Assembly (NCBI GenBank): GCA_037576195.1
Contig: CM075102.1
Span: 33,724,745-33,788,744 of the forward strand
Reading direction: 5' to 3'
Length of the DNA stretch: 64,000 bases
DNA from: Phytoseiulus persimilis
Taxonomy: Eukaryota; Arthropoda; Arachnida; Mesostigmata; Phytoseiidae
Shown: positions 1 to 12,556 of the stretch, in pieces
Layout: every line of letters begins with the position of its first letter
Position numbering within the stretch: position 1 is the first letter of the stretch
Notes under the pieces: model-generated
Told to the model about the DNA's origin: nothing
What the model saw: the letters and a program-made list of their open reading frames with translations, nothing else
Databases searched by the model: none
Translations under genes and position numbers: made by a program

Positions 1-1
1 T

Positions 2-1151
<1,150 letters not shown>

Positions 1152-3126
1152 GTTCTCCTCAAATGCATGCATGCATCAAAACCCCTGCTCGCCTCGAGAA
1201 ATGAGCGCGTAGCCAGGGACTAGCCAAACACTGGGGCCGAAAGCCTTTGAGTCATTGGCATCAACAGCCATATCCAATGTCCATCCACGCTCTACCACGG
1301 CCTCCGCTCGGGATGGTCGTCCGTGGAAGGAAGATTTTCCTTGCTGTGATTGCCACGCTATTTATTAGTATTTAAACTCGACCACACGAGAGACGAACAG
1401 TTTACAACTCATACCAAGAGTTTTCTGCCGTTTGCAACAATATTGTAGAATGTTCGCCAATAGGATCTGATTATTTCTCTTGTATATTACTTTGGCACGT
1501 ATTGAAGTATGCATTATCACGTCATCCGAATGTGCCGATCGAGCAGGCAACGAATTCGTGTTCCGTTCGAAGAGCCGAATATTGTCAGATAGCGTGAACC
1601 CTCCCTAGCTGATAGGGTTTAGCCTCATTTCCTGTAAATAAACATGGGTTGTAGATAGCGGAGGAGAGAAAGAGTTTCGGACCTCTCGAGCCCGCGACAC
1701 AGGACTGGGCTGTAAGTGTCGAAATCAGAACAGCATAGATGGAGAGCTGATCTGTGACTTTCGAATGATAACGGAGCACCCGTCCTCTCATCGGGTCATG
1801 GAAGACAGCCCTCGCGGCGGTCTCACTGGTTAAATCCGGCACCAGCAATCATTGCGAGCATTCTTCTCACATTTGCTCACACCTCTAAAGGAATTGAGGA
1901 ACGTGTCATTCATCGAAGTCTCTCGCTTCTTCCATTTGATCTTCTCTCGCTTGTCCATCCACAGTGCGTTTCGAGCGTCCTTGGGAGCTGGAAAGCCCCG
2001 ATAGGAGCCTATTGAGCACATGCAGGATTTTCATTCGTCAAAAATGGCCCGTCGGTAACCAAATCGTTTCTGAATCTTGTTCATTCACTCAAACTCGACT
2101 TCTTAACTTATTCATGCGTCTTTCGAGAACCTCGTCCTGATTCCCCTCGAAATACAAACCAGCGTAGTTAACGGCTTGGTCCTCGATACCCATGCGATCG
2201 GTGTTGCATACCTCCTAGCATTCTTGTGATCCGTGGTGTTTGCATATGAAGTCTTGTAATTTTCGTCACTCTTTCATTGGGTGGAATGGCAATGGAGCGA
2301 ATGAAATTATTACGGTTTTCCCCGACGTGCGACCATGATCGGGTGTATTGAATGCAGCAACTGGGCATGTGAGCTAGCAGGCTGCGTATTGCCAGGGTGA
2401 ATCTTCGGAAGGAAATGAGTTGGTATGAGGCTCCATCATCATTGTTGTGTTCTGTAGAAACCCCTGAACGTGTACATTATCAACAGATTTTCTCAATCGA
2501 CCGATCGATCGCCACACTGATTGATTGCCAGATCTGGATGCTTACCGGGTGACACAATTAGTGAATCTACGTCAAGAGCGATCGTTTCCTTCACGGATAA
2601 GAATGAATCAATTGTTTGATAGATGAAACACAACAGAGGAAGTGGGCGCATCATTGTAAAGGGATAAATATGTCAACGATATACATAATTGTCACGTGAA
2701 TAGGATAGCAGCAGTGTACCTAATGTCAATTTCTTCTAGTATAAATAAATAAAGTGAACCCTTCCCAGCTACCGATATACGAATGGTTTTGCTTTACTAG
2801 CGCAAGATCCAGGAACTAAACCTCAGCTCATGTTCGTTTCTCCGATTCGTGCTATGCATGACACCAACAACAGCAAGAAGAAACCAAGCCCTTGAAACGT
2901 CTTGAAATTGCAGTTATTCCTTTATATCTTCACTTTTATATACACGAACGATACCAGTTTAGACAACTGTGTCAGTGAATCAATACACCATATTTACTAT
3001 ATTGGATTATACACATTTGATTTCTGCGCGTCATCGTTAGAGCACTGTGCTCCTGAGATGCTAGAATTTCTCCTCCAAAATCTGATGATACATGTCACTG
3101 TCTCCTCGAACAGCGCTCCCCGCTGG
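1152..3126. other. RSK 3' UTR and intergenic DNA
   Basis: No convincing reading frame. Overlapping AATAAA signals at 2744-2753 on + are the best candidate for the RSK polyadenylation site, which would give a 3' UTR of about 1.6 kb. The stretch is visibly more A+T-rich than the flanking exons. RSK (+) and the ZC3H13 gene (-) converge here, so the two 3' ends face each other. Confidence 0.5.
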
Positions 3127-6100
3127 TCAGGAACGGATTCCTTCACCTAGGGAAGAGATCGTGGAGTGAGTTGGTCTGGAAAAAAGCATCAGCACCCTTG
3201 CGAGACGTTGTCAGAACAACAAAAGTGCGAGCGCGGTGCAGTCTTTGGCTTGAGTCTTGCAATCGCTTTTCACTTACAACACATCGTTTACTGATACGTA
3301 ATCTTTGTTCGGACCACCCCGACTCCTGAGGCACAATCTTCTCACGATTGCGGGGTAGATTGGAGTGTTAATGATTCATATAATTAATGGAAATATCATC
3401 TGGATCATTCTTGGTAGCTCCCCTGAACGAGCGGAATAGTTCCTAGATCTCGTTTGTCGAGCCACGCACTCGAATATTCATGAGCTCTATCGAATTAATA
3501 GTGTCATTTCGTCTTCCACGTGCATCGATTATCCGAGAATGCTTTGAGGTCAGGTGAGTTATTCGAATCGATCTACTCACAGCTGCCAGTTGTTGCGAAG
3601 TTGGCGATCCCTATGAGAATTCAGTGCCCCCGCATAAGAGCCGCCGCACTGATCAAATATTGAGCGCAACTCAGCGGCTTCGCGCGATAGGGCTACATGA
3701 AGTCCGGCCACTGTGCTCTGTAGTTTTTCGGGTATCCGCTGCTCGACCTCCTCGGCCAGGAGTCTGCCACATAAGTCATACGACACCCCGATCCGGATCA
3801 GGACATTGCAAGGATCCCAGTCATCCGTGGCAGCTAGAGACGAATGCGCAGAGTGAGCTAGCTCTTTCAGTCTGAACATTTTCACGGAATTGATGGTCAC
3901 CATGAGCAACAAAATCCAGTTTCTGTCGAAACGGCAGAAAGACTTACGGGTTTGAGGTTCACCGGTTAAATTATTTTGACTATCATCGATATTGAGCTCA
4001 GTTTTCTTCGAGTTTTTCACTAGAGATTCCCAGTCGATTTCCAGCGCGTTGTAGATCGGAGCAGGCTGGAACCTTTTACGATGGTCCAACGAAGTCTCCT
4101 CCGAGTTGTCTGTTTGCATTCATGAAAATAGGACAGAGAAGGGAACATTTAATGATAACTGCATTCGCACCAGGAGCATGATTCAATACCCCGTTTCGTG
4201 ATCCGTCGGTGTGAACTGACTTGGCTCCGTGTTCCTCCTCGATGAGGGCTTCAAGATCATCGTCCGAGATCGCCTCAGCCTCGTCTAGGATATTGCTGTG
4301 TGTGTGGTCCTCGTGAATCACGCCGTTCGCCTCCAACGGTTCGCTTGCCGCGGCTTCCTCTTCGTCTGACTTTTTGTCTACGCTCTCAGCATTAAGTGGA
4401 CTTTCCGCTCCTGATGTTCTCGACGGTTTCCGGTCTTCATCCTTGGCGAGGAGATCGTCCTCCTCAGAACTCCAATCGGAGAACTGTTTCTCGTCGTCGT
4501 CACCGCTGGCCAAGTCGCCTTCGTGTGATGGGTGCAGGGCGACGACGATTCCTTCAAGTCTAGTTCTTCGCGATTCTTGTCGTCAGGATTCGACTTGGGA
4601 GTCAAGGTTGAGTTAGTGGCCGCCTTCTTAAGGCCGTTTTCTTCAGCCGTTGTCGAATGCTGGTCGTCCTGCTCATCTTCACCCATGTGAGCTTCCTCCA
4701 CGAGAACACTAGATATGCTTTCATCGTTCGACGACTCCTCCTCCGCTCCCTCAACGGGTGATTTTCAGTTGGATTCATCTTTCTCACTCCCGCTGAGGGA
4801 TTTCGTTGGAACCTTGCAGCTCGTTTGACCCTAGTTTTCCGCTTTTTCGGCATTTCAGGGGAAACGGGCCGTAAATGCAAAGAAGTTGAACTGTGATTTT
4901 GAGACCGTCGACCAAAATGTCCTCCGGGTGGACCTGTTCCGTGTCTACCTGAATGACCTCGAGGTGACGGCGAACTGGTTGGAAAAGACGAAAGTTGGTT
5001 GACAGTGTACGGCTCGGCTGTAGATCGCCTCAGGATTTCATAGGCTCTAACAGAAACTAGCAGTGTGGTGTAAAACTCACCGGTAGGCGATCGAGCTGGA
5101 GTTGTATTTATCTGGTTGTCGACCTTTGGCTGCTCGGAACTCATCCGTGTGGTGGCCTCGCGTCGTTCTGTATACACCCCCAGCCACATAATTGTACGGG
5201 GGAGAAGCAGAACGACCGGTCCGAGAGCTCCTGGAGATGTCTGAAAATAAACCCGATGATGGGCATCAGATGAGAACTTCCAGGTCGGAGTTATGAACGG
5301 CATTATCAACTGATCGGATCATATAACGCTTCTGATGAATGAAGGTAATGGATTGCCACTATTGGTGAAATTAAGCGTGAACTCACAGCTTTCCTATGCA
5401 GTCTGTGATTCTCTTTGGCACCTTGGTCCGCAACTCGGGGGAGCTAACTGCTGCTGGCGAAGGTTTACGTTTCCGCCATTTTGACTTTTCTCTGGACTCA
5501 GTCTCGTTTCTCTGTCGTCACTGTCACTATGGGGTGAATTGCTTACACTAGATGATGAGGTATTTCCATCTGTCGTTGAAGATGATGAAGGACGATAGCT
5601 TCTTTTTATTCTGACGGAACACTTTGTAGCAATTCGAGCTCTTTTTGCAGCTGTATGCGTTTCTTTTCGAGATCATCGTTTGTCGACTGTTTGACCCTCT
5701 TCTAGCTCTGAGCCTTCATCGGAGACCATTCCTTCCTCGGGAGACCTGGCGAGTGTAATGATATGCTTGCGAATTTATCCAAGAGATTCTTAGTGCAGCA
5801 CTGTCAGCAATCGATCTCGGAAGTTGAAGCGTGTTGCAGACTTGGAAAAGTCGTCACCGCAGCCAGTCCCTCGACCAACGATTGCATACTCGGTCCACCG
5901 ACCGTTGACCTGAAAAACTCACCTCAATCTCTTTTTTTCCCTTGACAGTTTTAGTCCGTCCGCTTCGCTCAGCGGAGGGCTATGATGCCGGCTTTTCTTC
6001 GAGAGGACGCTGCTTTCTCTGCAATATCCATTGGTAACAATTTAGAATATCTGACCGTACACGCAGTGCGAGGGAACCGTCAGGTTGAGACTCTGATCGC

Positions 6101-6796
6101 TGAATAACCACGAAGATTCCTCGCCTGCTGAATTGAATCAGACACAACTCACATCACTATCGGATATATCACTTTGGCGCTTATGCTTCTTGTGAACGCC
6201 GCCGGCAATGTGATGCCTCCGCTCGCGATCGCGGTCGTCGTGGGTCTTCGAAGGATGAACGAAACGGCACTTGGAACCGAACTGACATCGGCCATGGAGA
6301 TAATTTCTACAAACCTCCTGCGTCCTCTGCAATCGAGCCAAAAGAAGCTCTCCATACTTCGAACGCTTCCGAAGCCGGGCCTCTCGAACAACGGCTCGAC
6401 CGCAAAAGCTTGTTCGCCGCTCGTGCACGCATGAGACCCGGACGGTGCTCGCAAGCTCCACAAGATCATCTCAGCCCCCGCCGAGGACTCTTTCTCCTCC
6501 TCGATATCTCACCTCGAATGCGTATCCGCCACCAGTTCCACCCAGTCTGTCGAAGACACTCGTCCTCTTAGACGTCATGTCTCCCTGGTCGGGACTGCGG
6601 GGACTATCAACCAATCCCTCCAGCGGCAGTTCTGGAAGAACTTCGGAACTATAATTTGGTGATTCCTAGCCCGAATCTCCAACAATAACAACAACCCCGC
6701 AGTGTTCTTCAAAAGCGGGTACCAGAGGCACGAACAGCGGCAGCAGCATCTACGGGTTCTGTTTTGTTTTGACGAACTGTTGACGGAGGCCGCCAT
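3127..6796 (-). CDS. ZC3H13: ZC3H13/Flacc (Xio) orthologue, m6A methyltransferase complex subunit
   Basis: ZC3H13 tethers the METTL3/METTL14 writer to WTAP-Virilizer-Hakai in the nucleus and is needed for m6A marking of mRNA (family knowledge). Order along the - strand: an exon 6665-6513 with KRTSVFDRLG, equivalent to the human SVFERLG segment; exon 6326-6153 with a C-x7-C-x5-C-x3-H finger (CRNYLHGRCQFGSKCRFVH); a coiled coil at about 5695-5600 (LEKKRIQLQKELELL); EKQFSDWSSEEDD near 4450; ISDDDLEALIEEE near 4240; then the conserved C-terminal domain (ALEIDWESLV, VLIRIGVSYDLCGRLL) down to 3581. Introns seen: 6512-6327, 4170-4110, and one inside 3850-3950 that stays open in frame. Terminal exons 3325-3278 and 3175-3127 rest on splice signals and phase only. 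The start is either ATG at 6796 (MAASVN) or the downstream in-frame ATG at 6578. One-base breaks fall at 5695-5697, 5507-5509 and 4537-4539. The protein is much shorter than the human one, mainly through a reduced RS/RD region. Confidence 0.85.
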
Positions 6797-6803
6797 CTTG
6801 GTT
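6785..6803 (-). promoter_or_regulatory. YY1-like AAGATGGCGGC element over a candidate start codon
   Basis: On the - strand the bases around the candidate ZC3H13 start read CCAAGATGGCGGCC. This is both a good translation-start context and the classic YY1/Pho-type element that many housekeeping genes carry just downstream of the transcription start (established knowledge). The match is direct; promoter function is inferred from the motif and its position at the 5' end of the gene. Confidence 0.4.
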
Positions 6804-7165
6804 TCCATAGAATTCAAATCGATCGTGGCGCGAATGACGACCACGCGCCAACGGCCCACCCGTCGCCCTGAGGACGACGACAACAACAACGATGTGGGAG
6901 CATACTGTCACACGCCGGCAACAAGGAATCGGAGTTAATCTCAAGCAACCGCTTGCGCTGTTGCTAGGACAACGGAGGGGTAACGCAAGAAAATAGAAAT
7001 CGATCCAAGAGCTCCCTCCCATCGAGAGGACTCGAGCTCGCGACGTTTCGATTCATGAGGCTCGTCAGACGTTAAGGTGGAATGATTCAATTCTCTACTA
7101 CACTTGACTTATAGAAGCCACCAACTTCCCTCCTGAAACTTCGGATGAGCCGAATTTTTTAATTT

Positions 7166-10040
7166 ATCTGCTCGTTTGTTCAACCCATCCTGGGGTATCG
7201 GAATTCACGCTCACCTTTTCCTGCGCAAATCTGTCAGCCACTGTCTCAGGTGAAGGTGACCGAGGACAACTGCCAGAGAACCTCCATCGTCGTTACCGCG
7301 ACCCGAATCCTCCCAAAAACTGCCAGGGCCGTTGAAATCCTCGTCCTCTCGGGCGAGCTCAGCTGCTAGACCATCTTCTCCTCTTAAACACATCATTGAC
7401 TTAGTGCTTTCAAGTTGAAGAAAACTCATTCGGTTTCCTGCGTGCTTCTTCGCTCCCCGTCGTCCGAGCAGCTCCATGAGCTGTGAGATCAAGCCAATCA
7501 AAGCGAATTTTGCATTTCGTATGCCTTCAAGAAGCGTGTGGTGAACGGATTGATCAGTGAGGCTTGGCAGCGCGTGCAGCGTCATGTTCACACCTGAGTT
7601 AGGTATTGACAGTTGCTACCTATGCTTTCTCGATGAAGGCGGTTCATTCGTTTCCAGCAAGAGCTGATGAAACGAACGGATGCAAACTATTCAATCTCAC
7701 CACCTTCTGTCGTCGTGCGCGGCAGGAGGTTGAGGAGACTGATCCAGATTGAACTCGCTCGTTTTCTCTAGATTTGTGATTTCCGGACTTTCATCTTGCT
7801 GGATCCTTCTGCTCGGCTTTGTACATCTAGGATCTTTCCGATGACCAGTTTGGTCGTCTGCGGAGCTTGTTTGTGAGAGTTGAGCGGATGAGTTGCTTGG
7901 ATCAACGATCAGTTTGCACTTTGGCGAGTGTCGAGAGGAGGGCTGACGTTGCTTGGTTCCTGAACAGTGAGGTTAAGGGCTGTGGAACGGATAGGTCATG
8001 CCGCTCGGCTTTGAGATGGGTGACAGAGCTTTTTGGGATTTCGTGAGGGAGAACTCCATGGATGAGCTCACGGGGAGCAGGTTCTCTATTGCTTGATCGT
8101 CGCATGACCGTCCTGGGATCCCTCGTGTCGAAAGTTTTGCAGACTTGGGATTCTGCGGTCGAGCGCTGAGCACCCGGAGTTGGACTCGTGGTGATCGTTT
8201 TATCCTGTGGCCGAGTTTTCCGTTCGGAGAGAGTCTTCTGAGATATTTCAGGACTCACTGCGCTGCTACTACAGAAATTTTGAGCGGAGCTGCCTGTCAG
8301 AGTTTCATACACCGCGGACTTCCGGTCTACGCACTTTTCACGGAGGGAACACTGGCGGACTGCACAGGCACTCCATTCGTGGTCAAATGATAGTCGGCAT
8401 CAGCACTCGTCGAATATCGTTTAAGCCGTTTGTAAATAGGGCTCGCGTTGCTCGGTGCCTCGGCTTCAACCCGAGTTTCGCCGCGCAGGGTTGTGTAGGG
8501 TCCTCAATGAACTTCACATTGGTGATGGTATGAAACTGTGGACTTCTTTCGCGTTTGTCGCAGCGCACCGGAGCTTCATTCGAATTGTCGTATTCTACAG
8601 GGCTCGAATGTCGGCCTTTTCAGGCGCTCCCTCGGGGAGTGTAAGACTCTCTTTCTCTAGAGTGGGAATGAGACGAGGACGGACTTCGCGGCGTTTCCAA
8701 CAGCTGCAAAACGTGGGCAAGTGTTTAAGGATCGAGGAAATCCGGATGCCTGATGTAAAGTGGGGAAATGTCGAGAAACCCTACCGCGTGTCGGCCTGGA
8801 TTCTTCAATTTCACTGAAGAGTTCGCAGCTTCGTTCCCCTCGTATACCTTCTGATCCCCGGAGTATCTCTGCGGTATCGCTCGGTGCTGTATTCGGACAT
8901 GTGAACACCGCTCGGCCGGTAGTAAGTGTCGTACTGATGCTTGTTGTGATTTCGTTGTCTGAGGAACTCCGACCCCGATACTCTTTCATATGGAGACCTG
9001 TAGTCCTGACGTTCAGATTCGCTACAGGAGTGACGATAATAGGTTCCGCACATCTCGACGATGATGGGAGCTTGAAGAGGTGCGGGATGATCGAGTATCG
9101 CTCGTTCGGGTGCTTTTTTCCGATGACCGAGCTTCAACATTTTGCGACTTCGCATCAATTGACACTGAGCAGTTCGACTTGAGCCTGTGTGGGAGTATGT
9201 TACGGGCGTGAAATCTGTTCTCCGTCTGAGCCAGCCCCTGTAATGCTCTTCGGATCGGTGATATCTTGAGCCGTGATGATCTCGCAGGAATTTTCCAGAG
9301 CTGCTCGAGCTACGAGAACTTCCTCGAGAGCCGGTGCGGTCGTGTCTGTATCCGCCGGAGTCGTCGCGCTCCTCTCGTCTTCTGTGCGATCGATCATCAG
9401 CGTGATAAGATGTGTACTGGGACTTCGGATTATCCGACGCACGGAACTCATTCTTATGATGCCCGTTTGCTCGAAAGACGTTCCCAGAGCGCTCATCAGG
9501 GGTGGGCTGCGCGGGGTGTCTGTCCTCCGCTCCCACAGAGGGCTCTCGGAAATCGAATTCTGCTCAGCATGTGGAATCAAGTTCTCCAAGCGGATCTCAA
9601 TGGGTTCGTCGACAAGTTCCCAGTGAATCGGGATTGAGGCTTTAGAATAGCAGAGAGAAGCCGCCAGTGAGAAATCCGAGGTAGAGAACCCTCAACGCCC
9701 GAAGTCGTCTCCTTCACCATGCAGTGCCTTGCGCGAGCTGGGAAGGCTCTCTACGTTCTGGAATATTCTCTTCTGCACGGAGTCAGAAAAAAAAAACTCC
9801 AGCAACGACTACCGAGATCTGCATGCTCACACGTGTCCTAGTGGACTTTGCAACACTCCCCGAATTACTTACTTTTTCTCTTACTCCTAGGACTTCTGTC
9901 AAGTGCCACATGATCTCCATCCGAGCTGCCCGGAGCTCGTTTTCAATCGAGCAGATCCGTTTGAGGAAAGAGCAACATCTCCATGATCACGACTCGGAAG
10001 CTCTTAGACGATCGTGCAGCTCCCCAGGCAAGTCGAAGTC
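7166..10040 (-). CDS. Ser/Arg-rich protein gene, unidentified, frames interrupted
   Basis: I do not recognise the family. Best-supported structure: an exon from about 10040 (after CAG) to 9873 with a helical, charged stretch ENELRAARMEIMW, a GTAAGT donor at 9872, a polypyrimidine acceptor before 9772, and a long second exon. The second exon reads HWELVDEPIEIRLENL near 9600, then a one-base break in a G-run at 9499-9502 (C-run on the coding strand), then an RS-type segment (SHRRREERDD, SSRSSSSSGK) to about 9240, and further Arg/Ser/Tyr-rich sequence to 8830. More coding-like stretches follow at 8310-7980, 7950-7700 (ending at a GTGAGA donor) and 7590-7215. A frame running through the 7215 donor stops at 7166. 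Frame TGA codons occur at 9989 and 9694. It could be a separate SR-like protein, a pseudogene, or an upstream part of the ZC3H13 locus that begins 370 bp further on. Confidence 0.5.
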
Positions 10041-11394
10041 GCGCGCATCGCTCTGTGGCGCTCAGATGTGGACAGCTGCTCCAATAAGAGATAGCGAGGG
10101 AAAACAGCGAAGATTCAACCTGAGCCTGACGTGTCGTAGCTCGGGCGCCGCCACGTGATTGAAAGTGGAAGCCGCATGAGATAGCAGCATTGAAGTCGCA
10201 CTTGTTGCGCGTGTAATCTCCATGGAGACCTTGTTCCCGCTCGTTGCAGTGTTCTTCGGCGCGGAGTGCACGGCGCCTGTCTGCACGACCCGGCTTACTG
10301 ACGGACTCTCTGCTTGCTTTCACAGTTACTGCCTCCGGCCTGACAGGTTGGCGAGTTGGCAACCCGAGACTGTCCTCTTTGTTGTTGTGTGATGTCTTTC
10401 CCCAAGTCTTTGAGCGGCTCTCGCCGACTAACGCCCCATCGATTTCCACTTCGCGCGTTCGCTTCCCCATAAAACTGATTCAATCGATGGCGCGGAGAAA
10501 CTCTTAATCAGAGTATTCTCGCATCCGTGCTCTGTATTAGACACACAAGAATCGAGGAAGACAGTTGTGGAAGCGATGTGCTCACCGAAGTCGGCGTTAA
10601 ATGTTCTTCTTTCACTCACGACAAGCGAAATCATCAACGCGATCCTCTTCGCTGAATCTTGAATTTATTTGTAGAAGATGACAACGCTAGGTTTCAAGAG
10701 GCGCCTAACGTCCGCCGGAATCGTAGGATTTCATTCGACTCCATCGTACGATATTTGTACTTCGCCTGAACTCATAACGGATTCTGGAGGTTGGCCGGCG
10801 GAGTTGACCCGCTAGAAGGCCCACCATGGCTATTCCAAGCTTGGATACGTAGGGGTAACATTAGGGCGTCAGAATGTGGACGACGGTGAAGAGTGCACGC
10901 AAAACGGGCATGGTTAATGTTCGTTCTCGAAGACCGTATCCAGGAGGATCCATACAAGCGGTGATTGCACTCCCGGCCATCTTCGAAAATAGCCATTGCA
11001 CTCTTCGACATAAAGATCCCACTCCTGGCAAACTACGGGCTGGTGTTCGAATCGACGGAGCGACGTTTCGGAAGACGACGCTCGGAAGCTCTTGATTAGG
11101 AAGTACCCCCAGACGGTGACTCGGCTCTCAGTTGACAGTTTCCATATCGAGCTCGGCCTCAGTGAGCTTCTCCATGACCTACACTAAAATGCTCGTGTGT
11201 AAAATATGGACTTTCCCGTGACATAAATCATGGACTCGAGTGCTCTTATGTCAACGAATGAGATAAATCTCCAGATTCCAGTGTGCCGCAACTAATCATG
11301 TAGTACTACTCCTCATATAATATTCGAAACAGAGTTGTTATACAGGGTGTGTCCTCTAAGCGGCAACATTTTTGTGGCCTTCTTGTTTTGAGCT
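10041..11394. other. Intergenic, with one possible 5' exon
   Basis: A - strand frame at 10470-9943 (MGKRTREVEIDG... with several basic runs) could be a 5' exon of the SR-rich gene, but I see no donor that joins it in phase. From 10500 to 11394 nothing coding is visible. TACAGGGTGTGTCC at 11341 resembles terminal sequences of some Tc1/mariner-type elements and lies 50 bp outside the foldback element. Confidence 0.35.
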
Positions 11395-12556
11395 GTATCT
11401 CGGCCAAATTTTATCCTATCTGGGATTTTTTTTTTCTGATCGGAAGCTCTTGAAGAGACGCATCTTTTCGCATTTTTATTTTTTGAGGACCAGATCAGTG
11501 TCTTGTTTTCCAGAGCTTGTCGAAGTTTTCCTCAGTTCAATCCATAGCCCCTACAATAACCTACAGGGAATCGCCAATTTCGGAAAATAAGAAACGGAAA
11601 GATGCCTCTCGATCCCAGCCACAAAACGCTCACGGGAACGCGCAGATCGGTGGCGAACCGGAGAAACGGTATTCAATTCGAGATACCCCTAAATTGAGCC
11701 CTCCAGACCCCCTGCAACCTCTCCCGTGGAGAACCGCCCGTAACTTCTCAGGGAAGCTGATTTAGGAAATTTCACTGATAGCTAAGTTTCTTATTTCTAG
11801 CAAAACTACCCGAAAACGAAGTAACGGGTCGATCCGATAACTTTTTTTCACCTCTCAAGACACTGGGCGCTCATCTCATGTCCCTGACTGAAAACGCGCC
11901 GACAACGCGCCCCTCGCAGCAGGTTGGAGGAAGTCATCGCGGCAAACGGCTCCTGGTTCGAATAAGAAAACTTGATTGCAATGCGCCTCTTCCGAGCTGT
12001 TACTCGTCAAAGCCGTCCTGACCCCTGCCGAGTTTTCGGCGCGTTTTCAGTGAGGGACATGAGATGAGCGCCCGGTGACTTATGAGGTGAAAAAAAAGTT
12101 ATCAGATCGACCGGTTGCTTCATTTTTCGGGTATGTTTGGCTCGAGACAAGAAACACGTTTGCCATCAGCGAAATTTTCGAAATCGGCTTCCCTGAGAAC
12201 TTACGGGCGGTTCTTCACGGCAGAGGTCGGCAGGGGGTCTGGAGGGCTCAATTTAGGGGTATTCGTATGGATACCGTTTCTCCGGTTCGCCACCGATCTG
12301 CGCGTTCTCGTGAGCGCTTTGTAGCTGGGATCGAGAGGCATCTTCCCGTTCTTTATTTTCCGAAATTGGTTGAGAATCGGCGATTCCCTGGCAGGTATTG
12401 TAGGGGCCATGGATTGAATTTAGAAAAACTTCGACAAGCTCTGAGAAACGTGACACTGATCTGGTCTTCGAAATAAAAATGCGAAAAGATGCGTCTCTTC
12501 AAGAGCTTCCGATCAAAAATAAAATTCCCAGATCGGATAAATTTGGCCGATATCCT
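11395..12556. repeat. Foldback element 1: long inverted repeat with ~510-bp arms
   Basis: The left arm (about 11395-11901) reappears as its reverse complement at about 12038-12556. Landmarks: TCTCGGCCAAATTTTATCC at 11398 pairs with GGATAAATTTGGCCGA near 12537; CGGAAGCTCTTGAAGAGACGC near 11441 pairs with GCGTCTCTTCAAGAGCTTCCG near 12491; GGGCGCTCATCTCATGTCCCT near 11866 pairs with AGGGACATGAGATGAGCGCCC near 12052. By eye the arms are roughly 85-90% alike and a 136-bp spacer separates them. No transposase is encoded. The open frames in both arms are mirror images of each other. This looks like a foldback/MITE-type non-autonomous element. Confidence 0.85.

Noticed and set aside
7020-7080. tRNA-like B-box (GAGCTCGAGTCCTC on -)
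   Set aside because: No A-box at the right distance and no cloverleaf could be drawn.
9692-9989. Selenocysteine at the TGA codons
   Set aside because: SR-rich proteins are not selenoproteins and no SECIS-like element was noticed; error or decay is simpler.
11372-12476. Open frames in the foldback element
   Set aside because: The frames are mirror images between the two arms and carry no domain; they follow from the inverted repeat.
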